Below, in pieces: positions 1-8,233 of a DNA stretch of 32,091 bases. The notes under the pieces are model-generated. The model did no database searches and was not told the DNA's origin. It saw only the letters and a list, made by a program, of their open reading frames with translations. Position 1 is the stretch's first letter; each line of letters begins with the position of its first letter. Source of the stretch: Paracoccaceae bacterium (lineage in GTDB: Bacteria; Pseudomonadota; Alphaproteobacteria; Rhodobacterales; Rhodobacteraceae); the NCBI GenBank assembly GCA_009773055.1, contig WOUW01000018.1, positions 1-32,091 on the forward strand, written 5' to 3'. The position numbers were made by a program, and so were the translations under genes.

Positions 1-2
1 TC

Positions 3-176
3 GTTACAAAATCGCCATTGCGGCGTGGTCCGGCGGATGTCTACACGCTGCATGGCCAGTTCGTCTCTGCTATGAATAAAGCTACGGCAAGACGTTTGAT
101 CGCTTTGGAGGCTCGACTGGATCGGGCGGCCCGCAAGGGACAACAGGTGGTGAGTGATGTTTTTTCCTGTTCTTGA
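3..176 (+). CDS. 3' end of an unidentified protein (partial)
   Basis: An open frame enters from the left edge and runs 57 codons to a TGA at 174-176. The visible C-terminus is basic and helical (for example ATARRLIALEARLDRAARKG). Its end overlaps the start of the next gene by about 20 nt, the kind of tight coupling seen elsewhere in this window. The other two plus frames stop earlier. I recognise no family from this fragment and cannot assign a function. Confidence 0.4.
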   Translation, partial: VTKSPLRRGPADVYTLHGQFVSAMNKATARRLIALEARLDRAARKGQQVVSDVFSCS

Positions 177-1293
177 GCCCCACGTCATCCGGGTTCGCAA
201 GTTTCTAAATCGCCGCCACGCCGACAAGCTGCGGATGCGGGCGATGTCCACGCCCTTCGCGCCCGATGCGACGTCGCGACTTTTGTTGGTGACGCAACAC
301 GAACGGCTTCCTCAAAGCCAGATCTACCCGTTTCACCACTACGCGGGCGACTTGCGCCGGCATTACGGGACTGACGTGCGAGAGGCCGATCTGGGAGACT
401 TTCTTGCGGGCCGTCCGGTTGCGGCGACGGGCGCGACGGCAGTGGCATTCCAGACCCCGTATGACGTCTCTGACGCCGACCTGAACCGGCTCTTTGCCCG
501 TATCCGACAGGATCACCCCGGGGCCAGGGTGGCCTGCCTTGACTGGTTCGCGCCAACCGACCTGCGCAATGCGGCGCGGATGGACCACGAGATCCACCTT
601 TACATCAAGAAGCACGTCCTGCGGGATCGCGGTTTCTATGGCCGTCCCACGCTGGGAGACACCAACCTGACCGACCACTACGCCCGCCGCCTGGGACTTC
701 CCGAACCTGAGACCAGGTTCGACATCCCGCCCGGCTTTCTGCAGAAGATCGTGATCGGCCCTTCCTTTGCGACCGCGCCGACGCTGCTTCACTCGCTTTT
801 GGGCAAGCGACCGCCAGTGGGGGGGCGGACCTGCGATCTGCACGCAAGGTTCGAACTAGACGGCACCCCCTGGTATCGCGCCATGCGGGCCGAGGCGGAC
901 GCGGCAGTCTCGGCGCTGAAGGGCGTGACCGTGGTGCGGGGCGCTGGCGTGCATCAGGCGCGGTTCCTGTCCGAGATGCGCCACTCCAAGGTCTGCCTCA
1001 GCCCTTTCGGCTATGGCGAAGTGTGCTGGCGCGACTATGAGGCGGTGCTGACCGGGGCGGTTCTGCTTAAGCCGGACATGAGCCATATCGAGACCGACCC
1101 CGATATCTTCGTCCCTTGGGAAACCTATGCGCCCGTGGCCTGGGACCTGTCGGATTTCTCCGATGTCCTGCACAGGCTTCTTGGCGATGAGGCGCTCCGG
1201 CTCCGCATCACGACCCAGGCCCACGACGCGCTGCGCCTCTGGCTGTCTTCGGACGCCTTCGCGCGCCGGATGGCCCCGCTTCTGGCGGCTTAA
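154..1293 (+). CDS. Probable glycosyltransferase (CgeB/YkvP-like C-terminal domain)
   Basis: The protein has about 379 residues. The C-terminal third carries a pattern typical of GT-B glycosyltransferases of the CgeB/YkvP type: a segment MRHSKVCLSPFGYGEVCWRD, followed by YEAVLTGAVLLKPDMSHIE and DIFVPWETYAPVAWD. In such enzymes this part binds the nucleotide-sugar donor. The N-terminal half is less conserved and should hold the acceptor side; no signal peptide or membrane segment is evident, so it is probably cytoplasmic or peripheral. The start is either GTG at 154 or the adjacent ATG at 157; an AGGTGG lies 6 nt before the ATG. It overlaps the preceding partial gene, so the two may be co-transcribed. 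It ends tail-to-tail with glpR, overlapping it by 4 nt. The fold call is fairly firm; donor and acceptor are unknown. Confidence 0.65.
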   Translation: MMFFPVLEPHVIRVRKFLNRRHADKLRMRAMSTPFAPDATSRLLLVTQHERLPQSQIYPFHHYAGDLRRHYGTDVREADLGDFLAGRPVAATGATAVAFQTPYDVSDADLNRLFARIRQDHPGARVACLDWFAPTDLRNAARMDHEIHLYIKKHVLRDRGFYGRPTLGDTNLTDHYARRLGLPEPETRFDIPPGFLQKIVIGPSFATAPTLLHSLLGKRPPVGGRTCDLHARFELDGTPWYRAMRAEADAAVSALKGVTVVRGAGVHQARFLSEMRHSKVCLSPFGYGEVCWRDYEAVLTGAVLLKPDMSHIETDPDIFVPWETYAPVAWDLSDFSDVLHRLLGDEALRLRITTQAHDALRLWLSSDAFARRMAPLLAA

Positions 1294-2051
1294 GACACCA
1301 CCTGCACCTCGGTTCCCCAGTCCGCGCATTTCCGCATCAGGTCTTCGGGCAGGGGCTCGTCGGTGAAGAGCCGGGTAATCTCTGACAGCGACGCCAGCCG
1401 CGCGGGGGCCGAACGGCCCAGCTTGGAATGATCGACAACCAGAAAGACCCGCCGTGCTTGTCGAATAATCGCCTTCGACACCCGCACTTCTGCCAGGTCG
1501 AAGTCCAGAAGGTCGCCGTCCCGGTCCAGGGCCGAGGCGCCGATCACCGCATAGTCGACCTTGAACTGCTCGAAGAATTGCGTTGTCAGCTCGCCGACCA
1601 GACCGCCATCCGTCCGCCGCAGCGCGCCGCCCGCCACCACGATCTCGCAGCCCGGATTGGCCACCAGGATATTCGCCACGTTCATGTTGTTGGTGATGAC
1701 CGTGATGTTGCGGTGCGACAGAAGCTCGCGCGCGACGGCTTCGGTCGTGGTCCCAAGGTTCAGGATCAGGCTGCAATTGTCCGGGATCGAGGCCGCACAA
1801 GCCCGCGCAATCGCGGCTTTCGCGCCCTCGTTCATCCGCCGCCGCGCCTCGTAGCCGATGTTCGCGACACCCGTGCGCAGCATCGCCCCGCCATGCACCC
1901 GGTCCAGGTGGCCCGCATCGGCAAGGTCCGACAGATCGCGGCGAATCGTCTGCAACGTGACGTCGAACCGCTGCGCCAGATCCTCGACCATCACCCGGCC
2001 CTCGGCACGGGCCAGCTCCAGAATCTCGGTCTGCCGGAAGTTCAGCGCCAC
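1290..2051 (-). CDS. glpR: DeoR-family glycerol-3-phosphate regulon repressor
   Basis: A 253-residue DeoR-family repressor. The N-terminal winged helix-turn-helix includes TLQTIRRDLSDLADAGHL (about residues 32-49) and the family HGGA at 53-56. The C-terminal DeoRC sensor domain has LGTTTEAVA, TNNMNVANIL, AGGALRRTDGGLVGE and VVDHSKLGR, very close to E. coli GlpR (252 aa), which is inactivated by glycerol-3-phosphate. A longer frame opens at TTG 2090, but GTG at 2051 is preferred: it has GAAAGGA about 7 nt upstream and gives a protein that aligns from its first residues with GlpR. The gene is divergent from glpD, and the shared 2052-2294 region holds TTCGTTT-type repeats. It should repress the glpD operon and perhaps itself. 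The C-terminus overlaps the glycosyltransferase tail by 4 nt. Confidence 0.88.
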   Translation of the reverse strand: MALNFRQTEILELARAEGRVMVEDLAQRFDVTLQTIRRDLSDLADAGHLDRVHGGAMLRTGVANIGYEARRRMNEGAKAAIARACAASIPDNCSLILNLGTTTEAVARELLSHRNITVITNNMNVANILVANPGCEIVVAGGALRRTDGGLVGELTTQFFEQFKVDYAVIGASALDRDGDLLDFDLAEVRVSKAIIRQARRVFLVVDHSKLGRSAPARLASLSEITRLFTDEPLPEDLMRKCADWGTEVQVVS

Positions 2052-2128
2052 GTCGGGTCCTTTCGCCTTTCGCGTCTTCTGCCATGCCAAAGCGCTTGTG
2101 TCAGCGGATTTCTGCGATTGCGCGCCAC

Positions 2129-2235
2129 TGTTCGTTTGTTTGCGAATGCAGAAAAATGATCGTGCATACGCAGCAATTACGTAAGAGCATTGTGCGACGA
2201 TGTTCGTTTAGCCGAAATGCGCGCGAAAACGAAAG
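2129..2235. promoter_or_regulatory. Candidate GlpR operators in the glpR/glpD divergent region
   Basis: Three blocks built on TTCGTTT/AAACGAA lie between the divergent genes: TGTTCGTTTGTTTGCGAA at 2129-2146, TGTTCGTTTAGCCGAA at 2201-2216 and GCGAAAACGAAAG at 2223-2235. The last reads CTTTCGTTTTCGC on the other strand, the direct-repeat form common for DeoR-family operators. The distances suit repression of both promoters. A TTGACG at 2243-2248 could be the -35 of the glpD promoter, but I see no convincing -10 at the right spacing. The motif is visible; the binding protein is inferred from position. Confidence 0.5.
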
Positions 2236-2294
2236 ATTGCCGTTGACGAAGTTGTCACAATCGGCACAGCTATGCGCCGGGGGAGGAACCCATA

Positions 2295-3884
2295 GTGACA
2301 GACGGCAGGACAGGGGTCGCAAGCGATCTCTTCATCATTGGCGGCGGGATCAATGGCTGCGGCATCGCCCGCGACGCCACCGGTCGCGGTCTGACAGTGA
2401 CGCTTGCCGAACAGGGCGACCTTGCCCAAGGCACCTCCTCGGCGTCGACCAAGCTATTCCACGGCGGGCTGCGCTATCTGGAATATTTCGAGTTCCGCCT
2501 GGTCCGCGAGGCGCTGGAGGAACGCGAAACCCTCCTTGTCGCGATGCCGCACATTTCCTGGCCGATGCGTTTCGTGCTGCCCCTCAGCCCCGACATGCGG
2601 TTCGAGACCGACACCCCCACGTCGCGCCTTCTGCGCTGGGTCATGCCCTGGGCACGTGGGCGTCGCCCCGACTGGCTGATCCGCCTTGGTCTCTACATGT
2701 ATGACACCATGGGCGGTCGCAAGATCCTGCCCGCGACCCGCACGATCGACCTGACGCAGGACGCGGCCGGGAAGCCGCTCCACCCGCGCTTCCGCAAGGC
2801 GTTCGAGTATTCCGACTGCTGGGTCGAGGATTCGCGCCTTGTCGTCCTGAACGCCCGCGACGCCGAGGCGCGGGGTGCGCGCATCCTCACCCGGACCCGC
2901 GTGGTCAGCGCCGAGCGACGGGACGGCCTGTGGCACCTTGCCACCGAAGGCCCGAACGGGGCCGAGACGCATCAAGCCCGCGCGCTGGTCAACGCCGGCG
3001 GCCCCTGGGTCGAAGACGTGATCCGCAACGTCGCGCGCATCAACTCGTCCGAAGGTGTGCGGCTGGTCCGCGGCAGCCATATCGTGACGAAAAAGCTTTT
3101 CGACCACGATCGTTGTTACTTCTTCCAGGGCACCGATGGCCGCATCATCTTTGCCATTCCCTACGAACAGGACTTCACCCTGATCGGGACCACCGACAAG
3201 GACCACCAGTCCGCCCCGAAGGATGCCCGCTGCACAGACGAGGAGCGTGACTATCTCCTGGCCTTCGCCAGCCAGTATTTCGCCAAACCGGTAACGCAGG
3301 ACGATGTGGTCTGGACCTATTCCGGCGTCAGGCCACTATACAACGACGGGGCCAAGTCGGCCACGGCTGTGACCCGCGACTATGTCCTCAGCCTGGATGA
3401 AAACGGCCCGCCGCTCTTGAACGTCTTTGGCGGCAAGATCACCACCTACCGCCGCCTTGCCGAATCCGCACTGGCCAAGCTGACGCGGTTCTTCCCGCAG
3501 GCCAAGCCCGCCTGGACGGCCCGCGTCACGCTTCCCGGCGGTGACTTTCCGCATGACGGGGTGGCCAAACTGGTCAGCAACCTCAAGACCGCACACCCGT
3601 TTCTGACCGACTACTGGGCCGCAAGGCTGGTCCGCGCCTATGGAACCGAGGCCGGGCTGATCCTGGGGTCGGCCACCACGGCAAGCGCCCTTGGCCAGGA
3701 CTTCGGTGCCACGCTGACCGAGGCCGAGGTTCGCTGGCTCATGTCGCGCGAATTCGCGCAGTCGGCGGCGGATGTCGTCTGGCGGCGCTCCAAGCTGGGC
3801 CTGCGCATGACGGCGGACCAGATCGAGACACTCGACCGCTTCATGGCGGATGCGTCGCGGGCTGCACGCCCGGCGGCGGAATAG
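2295..3884 (+). CDS. glpD: Aerobic glycerol-3-phosphate dehydrogenase
   Basis: A 529-residue FAD enzyme that oxidises sn-glycerol-3-phosphate to dihydroxyacetone phosphate and passes electrons to the quinone pool at the inner membrane. The N-terminal Rossmann motif IIGGGINGCGIARDA (GGGINGCG at 16-23) is followed by the family signatures GTSSASTKLFHGGLRYLE and VRLVRGSHIV, then TDGRIIFAIPYEQDFTLIGT and YSGVRPLYNDG. Length matches homodimeric GlpD of other proteobacteria. The start is GTG, with a strong GGGAGGA at 2281-2287 seven nt upstream. It is the first gene of the operon running through glpV and is divergent from glpR, the expected repressor. The next gene starts 9 nt after its stop. Confidence 0.95.
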   Translation: MTDGRTGVASDLFIIGGGINGCGIARDATGRGLTVTLAEQGDLAQGTSSASTKLFHGGLRYLEYFEFRLVREALEERETLLVAMPHISWPMRFVLPLSPDMRFETDTPTSRLLRWVMPWARGRRPDWLIRLGLYMYDTMGGRKILPATRTIDLTQDAAGKPLHPRFRKAFEYSDCWVEDSRLVVLNARDAEARGARILTRTRVVSAERRDGLWHLATEGPNGAETHQARALVNAGGPWVEDVIRNVARINSSEGVRLVRGSHIVTKKLFDHDRCYFFQGTDGRIIFAIPYEQDFTLIGTTDKDHQSAPKDARCTDEERDYLLAFASQYFAKPVTQDDVVWTYSGVRPLYNDGAKSATAVTRDYVLSLDENGPPLLNVFGGKITTYRRLAESALAKLTRFFPQAKPAWTARVTLPGGDFPHDGVAKLVSNLKTAHPFLTDYWAARLVRAYGTEAGLILGSATTASALGQDFGATLTEAEVRWLMSREFAQSAADVVWRRSKLGLRMTADQIETLDRFMADASRAARPAAE

Positions 3885-3893
3885 GGGGACGCG

Positions 3894-4982
3894 ATGACGC
3901 TGGAACTTCAAGGGGTCGCACGGTCGGTCGGTGGCAGGGCTCATATCCACCCCACGGATCTGACCTTGCAGAACGGCACAATGAACGTGCTTCTGGGCCC
4001 GACGCTATCGGGCAAGACGTCGCTGATGCGGTTGATGGCGGGGCTCGACAAGCCCTCGTCGGGCCGGATCCTCTGGGAAGGCAGCGACGTGACCGGGGTG
4101 AAGGTCCAGAACCGCAAGGTTGCGATGGTCTACCAGCAATTCATCAACTACCCCGGATTCACCGTCTACGAAAACATCGCGTCGCCTCTGCGCCTGATGG
4201 GCAAGCCGCAGGCCGAGATCGACAAGGCCGTCCGCGAGACCGCCGACATGCTGCGCCTGACCCCGATGCTGACCCGCAAACCGCTCGAACTCTCCGGCGG
4301 CCAGCAGCAGCGCTGTGCCCTGGCTCGGGCGCTGGTCAAGGGCGCGGGCCTCGTCCTGCTGGATGAACCGCTGGCGAACCTAGACTACAAGCTGCGCGAG
4401 GAGCTGCGCGTCGAAATTCCCCGTATCTTCGAAGCCTCGGGCGCGATCTTCGTCTATGCCACAACCGAACCGGAAGAAGCGCTGCTTCTGGGCGGCAACA
4501 CTGCGACCCTGTGGGAAGGCCGCGTAACCCAATTCGGCCCGACGCCGCAGGTCTATCGCCTGCCCGCCGACGCGCAGACCGCCCGCGTTTTCAGCGACCC
4601 GCCGATGAACTTCGTCCCCTGCCGCAAGGAAGCGGGCCGCCTGACCTTTGGCGACAGCGCCCATGCCTCTGCCGAAGGCACGACCCGCGATCTGCCCGAT
4701 GGCACCTATACTGCGGGCTTTCGCGCCAATCATATCAGGCTGAACCGTCACACCGGCGATGCCGTGGAATTCCGCTGCACCCTTGGCGCGACCGAAATCA
4801 CCGGGTCGGAAACCTTTGTCCACCTGACCCATGGCGACGACCGATGGGTCGGGCTGATCCACGGGGTGCATCCCTTGACTGCCGGCGCGCAGACCTCGGT
4901 CTTCGTCGATCCCGCACATGTCTATCTCTTTGACAACACGGGCCGCCTTGCCGCGCCCGCCCCTTACGCGATGGCGGCCTGA
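3894..4982 (+). CDS. glpS: Glycerol ABC importer ATPase GlpS
   Basis: A 362-residue CUT1-type (MalK/UgpC-like) ATPase with a C-terminal TOBE-like regulatory part. Walker A is GPTLSGKT at 35-42, the Q-loop is near residues 81-82, the ABC signature LSGGQ is at 133-137, and Walker B with catalytic glutamate LVLLDE is at 153-158. The H-loop is abnormal: where family members have YVTHDQ, this protein has YATTEP, with Thr191 in the histidine position. The partner GlpT has the opposite defect, in its signature. The start at 3894 has AGGGGGA just upstream and follows glpD by 9 nt. The order glpD-S-T-P-Q-U-V matches the glycerol transporter described in Rhizobium leguminosarum, and the name rests on that synteny. 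Confidence 0.88.
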   Translation: MTLELQGVARSVGGRAHIHPTDLTLQNGTMNVLLGPTLSGKTSLMRLMAGLDKPSSGRILWEGSDVTGVKVQNRKVAMVYQQFINYPGFTVYENIASPLRLMGKPQAEIDKAVRETADMLRLTPMLTRKPLELSGGQQQRCALARALVKGAGLVLLDEPLANLDYKLREELRVEIPRIFEASGAIFVYATTEPEEALLLGGNTATLWEGRVTQFGPTPQVYRLPADAQTARVFSDPPMNFVPCRKEAGRLTFGDSAHASAEGTTRDLPDGTYTAGFRANHIRLNRHTGDAVEFRCTLGATEITGSETFVHLTHGDDRWVGLIHGVHPLTAGAQTSVFVDPAHVYLFDNTGRLAAPAPYAMAA

Positions 4983-6065
4983 ATGTCCCGGATCACGCTT
5001 TCCAACCTTGCCCATAGCTACCTGGCCAATCCGACCAGCGACGCCGACTATGCGCTGAAAGAGATGGACCACGTCTGGCAGGACGGCGGCGCCTATGCCC
5101 TTCTTGGCGCTTCGGGCTGCGGCAAGACCACGCTTCTGAACATCATCTCGGGGTTGGTGCGCCCATCCCAGGGCCGCGTTCTTTTCGGGGACCGCGACGT
5201 GACGGACGCCGCGACCACCGAGCGCAATATCGCCCAGGTGTTCCAGTTCCCGGTCGTCTACGACACGATGACCGTGCGCGACAACCTGGCCTTTCCCTTG
5301 CGCAACCGGGGCATGGATGCCGCCTATATCGCCAAGCGGGTTGGCCAGATCGCGCAGATGATCGGGATGGAGGACATCCTGAACCGTAAGGCCCAGGGCC
5401 TGACGGCAGATGCCAAGCAGAAGATCAGCCTTGGCCGTGGCATGGTGCGCGAGGACGTGAATGCGATCCTCTTCGACGAGCCGCTGACCGTGATCGACCC
5501 GCACATGAAATGGGAACTCCGGACCCAGCTCAAGGATCTCCACCGCGAGTTTGGCCACACGATGATTTACGTCACCCACGATCAGACCGAGGCTCTGACC
5601 TTCGCGCAGAAGGTCGTCGTGATGCACGAAGGCCGGGTGGTGCAAATGGGCACCCCGGAAGAGCTGTTCGAAACTCCGGCGCACACTTTCGTCGGCTATT
5701 TCATCGGCTCGCCGGGGATGAACCTGCTGAACGCCGAGATTTCGGGATCCGAGGCGCTGCTTGGCGGCGTTTCGGTGCCTCTCGGTGCGGCGTATGGCCA
5801 AACGACGGGCCGCACCCAGATCGGCATTCGCCCGGACTATGTGACGATCTCGGATCAGGGCCTGCCCGTCACCGTGAAACGGGTCGAGGACGTCGGCCGC
5901 CACCGCATCGTCCGGGCCGAGTTTCAGGGCCAGCCCCTGAACGCGATCCTGCCGGAAGGGATGACCATTCCGTCCGACCCCCGGGTCGCCTTCGCGGCCG
6001 GAAAGATCAACGTCTACGCAAACGACTGGCGCGTCGCGCCGCCAGAAAATGGACGGGGGGCCTGA
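4983..6065 (+). CDS. glpT: Glycerol ABC importer ATPase GlpT
   Basis: A 360-residue CUT1-type ATPase, second subunit of the importer. Walker A GASGCGKT is at 42-49, the Q-loop Gln88 is in VFQFP, Walker B ILFDE is at 162-166, and the H-loop YVTHDQ has His199. The ABC signature is degenerate: LTADAKQK at 140-147 replaces the usual LSGGQxQR. In an ATPase dimer, GlpT's intact Walker and H-loop elements would face the intact GlpS signature, while GlpS's H-loop-less site would face this altered signature. The C-terminal third is TOBE-like (IGIRPDYVTI). The ATG abuts the glpS stop, implying translational coupling. This protein is unrelated to the E. coli glycerol-3-phosphate antiporter also called GlpT. 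Confidence 0.88.
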   Translation: MSRITLSNLAHSYLANPTSDADYALKEMDHVWQDGGAYALLGASGCGKTTLLNIISGLVRPSQGRVLFGDRDVTDAATTERNIAQVFQFPVVYDTMTVRDNLAFPLRNRGMDAAYIAKRVGQIAQMIGMEDILNRKAQGLTADAKQKISLGRGMVREDVNAILFDEPLTVIDPHMKWELRTQLKDLHREFGHTMIYVTHDQTEALTFAQKVVVMHEGRVVQMGTPEELFETPAHTFVGYFIGSPGMNLLNAEISGSEALLGGVSVPLGAAYGQTTGRTQIGIRPDYVTISDQGLPVTVKRVEDVGRHRIVRAEFQGQPLNAILPEGMTIPSDPRVAFAAGKINVYANDWRVAPPENGRGA

Positions 6066-6068
6066 CCG

Positions 6069-6940
<872 letters not shown>

Positions 6941-6941
<1 letters not shown>

Positions 6942-7744
6942 TGCGCATCCGCTCCTCTGCCATCGTCATGACGGTCTACCTGATGTTCCTGCTGATCCCG
7001 ATCTACTGGCTGATCAACATGAGCCTGAAGACCAACACCGAGATCACCTCGACCTTCACGCTCTGGCCGCAGAACTTCACTCTGCAGAACTACGTGACCA
7101 TCCTGACCGACCCAAGCTGGTATATGGGCTATGTCAACTCGCTGATCTACGTCACAATGAACGTGGTCATCTCGCTGACCGTGGCGCTGCCCGCCGCCTA
7201 TGCCTTCAGCCGCTACAACTTCATGGGCGACAAGCACCTGTTCTTCTGGCTTCTGACCAACCGCATGGCCCCGCCCGCCGTCTTTGCGCTGCCGTTCTTC
7301 CAGCTTTACTCGTCGGTCGGGCTCTTTGATACGCACATCGCCATCGCGCTTGCGCATTGCCTGTTCAACGTGCCGCTGGCGGTCTGGATCCTGGAAGGCT
7401 TCATGCGGGGCGTCCCGAAAGAGATCGACGAGACCGCCTATATCGACGGCTACTCCTTCGGAAGGTTCTTCGTCAGGATCTTCATGCCCCTCATCGCCTC
7501 TGGCATCGGTGTGGCGGCCTTCTTCTGCTTCATGTTCTCGTGGGTAGAGCTGCTTCTCTCTCGCACGCTTGCCACCGTGAACGCGAAATCCATCGCCGCG
7601 ACGATGACCCGCACTGTCAGCGCCAGCGGCATGGACTGGGGCGTCCTTGCCGCCGCTGGGGTCCTGACCCTCGTGCCGGGGGCGCTCGTGATCTACTTCG
7701 TCCGCAACTACATCGCGAAGGGCTTCGCCCTGGGGAGGGTGTGA
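6941..7744 (+). CDS. glpQ: Glycerol ABC importer permease GlpQ
   Basis: A 267-residue permease of the MalG/UgpE type and partner of GlpP. It has the usual first membrane segment (about 7-26), then the family NMSLKTNTEI region and RMAPPAVFALPFF, and an EAA loop at about 163-183 (DETAYIDGYSFGRFFVRIFM). The ATG at 6941 overlaps the glpP stop (TGATG), and AGGAG lies 8 nt upstream inside glpP. Its own stop overlaps the next gene by ATGA. The name GlpQ follows the Rhizobium transporter nomenclature and does not denote the phosphodiesterase of the same name. Confidence 0.9.
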
Positions 7745-8151
7745 TGTCACAAACCCGCTGGACCCCGATCTACCTCACCCTCGCCGCGATAATGGCGGCG
7801 ATCCTCGCCCTTATCCTCTGGGCTGTTCCCGTCGATGATGAAGGTGTCCGCGATTGGACCGGGCAGCTGATCCCCGGCTTCTGGATGGCCTGGACCTTCC
7901 CGGTCGCGCTGTTCTTCTGGTGCATCGCCAGCCTTCTCATCATCATGACGCTGCTGGCGATCCGCTTTCCCGAAACCCCGCGCGTCGGCATCCTGCGGAT
8001 CGAGACGACGCGCGGCGACCGGCTGTTCATCACCCTTCTGGGCACAGCCTTCATCCACCTTGGCTGGCTCTTCTTTGCGGGCCCCGACGCTCTCTGGGGC
8101 GCGCTTCTCCTTGCTCTCGTCTATGCCGCGGCAGTCTTCCGCTGGGTCTGA
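7744..8151 (+). CDS. glpU: Small membrane protein of the glycerol transporter (DUF2160, GlpU)
   Basis: A 135-residue, very hydrophobic protein with four apparent membrane segments (about residues 8-28, 45-72, 92-113 and 116-134). It resembles DUF2160, found in glycerol ABC operons between the second permease and the binding protein and called GlpU in Rhizobium. No enzymatic motif is visible. Its ATG overlaps the glpQ stop (ATGA at 7742-7746 region), so it is made together with the permeases and is probably an accessory part of the complex. What it contributes is not evident from sequence. A 82 nt gap with a good Shine-Dalgarno separates it from glpV. Confidence 0.82.
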   Translation: MSQTRWTPIYLTLAAIMAAILALILWAVPVDDEGVRDWTGQLIPGFWMAWTFPVALFFWCIASLLIIMTLLAIRFPETPRVGILRIETTRGDRLFITLLGTAFIHLGWLFFAGPDALWGALLLALVYAAAVFRWV

Positions 8152-8233
8152 CGAGGGGCCTGACGACCCCGGGGCGGGCAGCCGACCCGGGCAAGACCAA
8201 ACTGAAACGTCTCAACATTCTGGGAGGAATCAC

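Noticed and set aside
8060-8233. An N-terminal extension of GlpV
   Set aside because: It overlaps the end of glpU in another frame and would bury the signal peptide; ATG 8234 follows a strong GGGAGGA.
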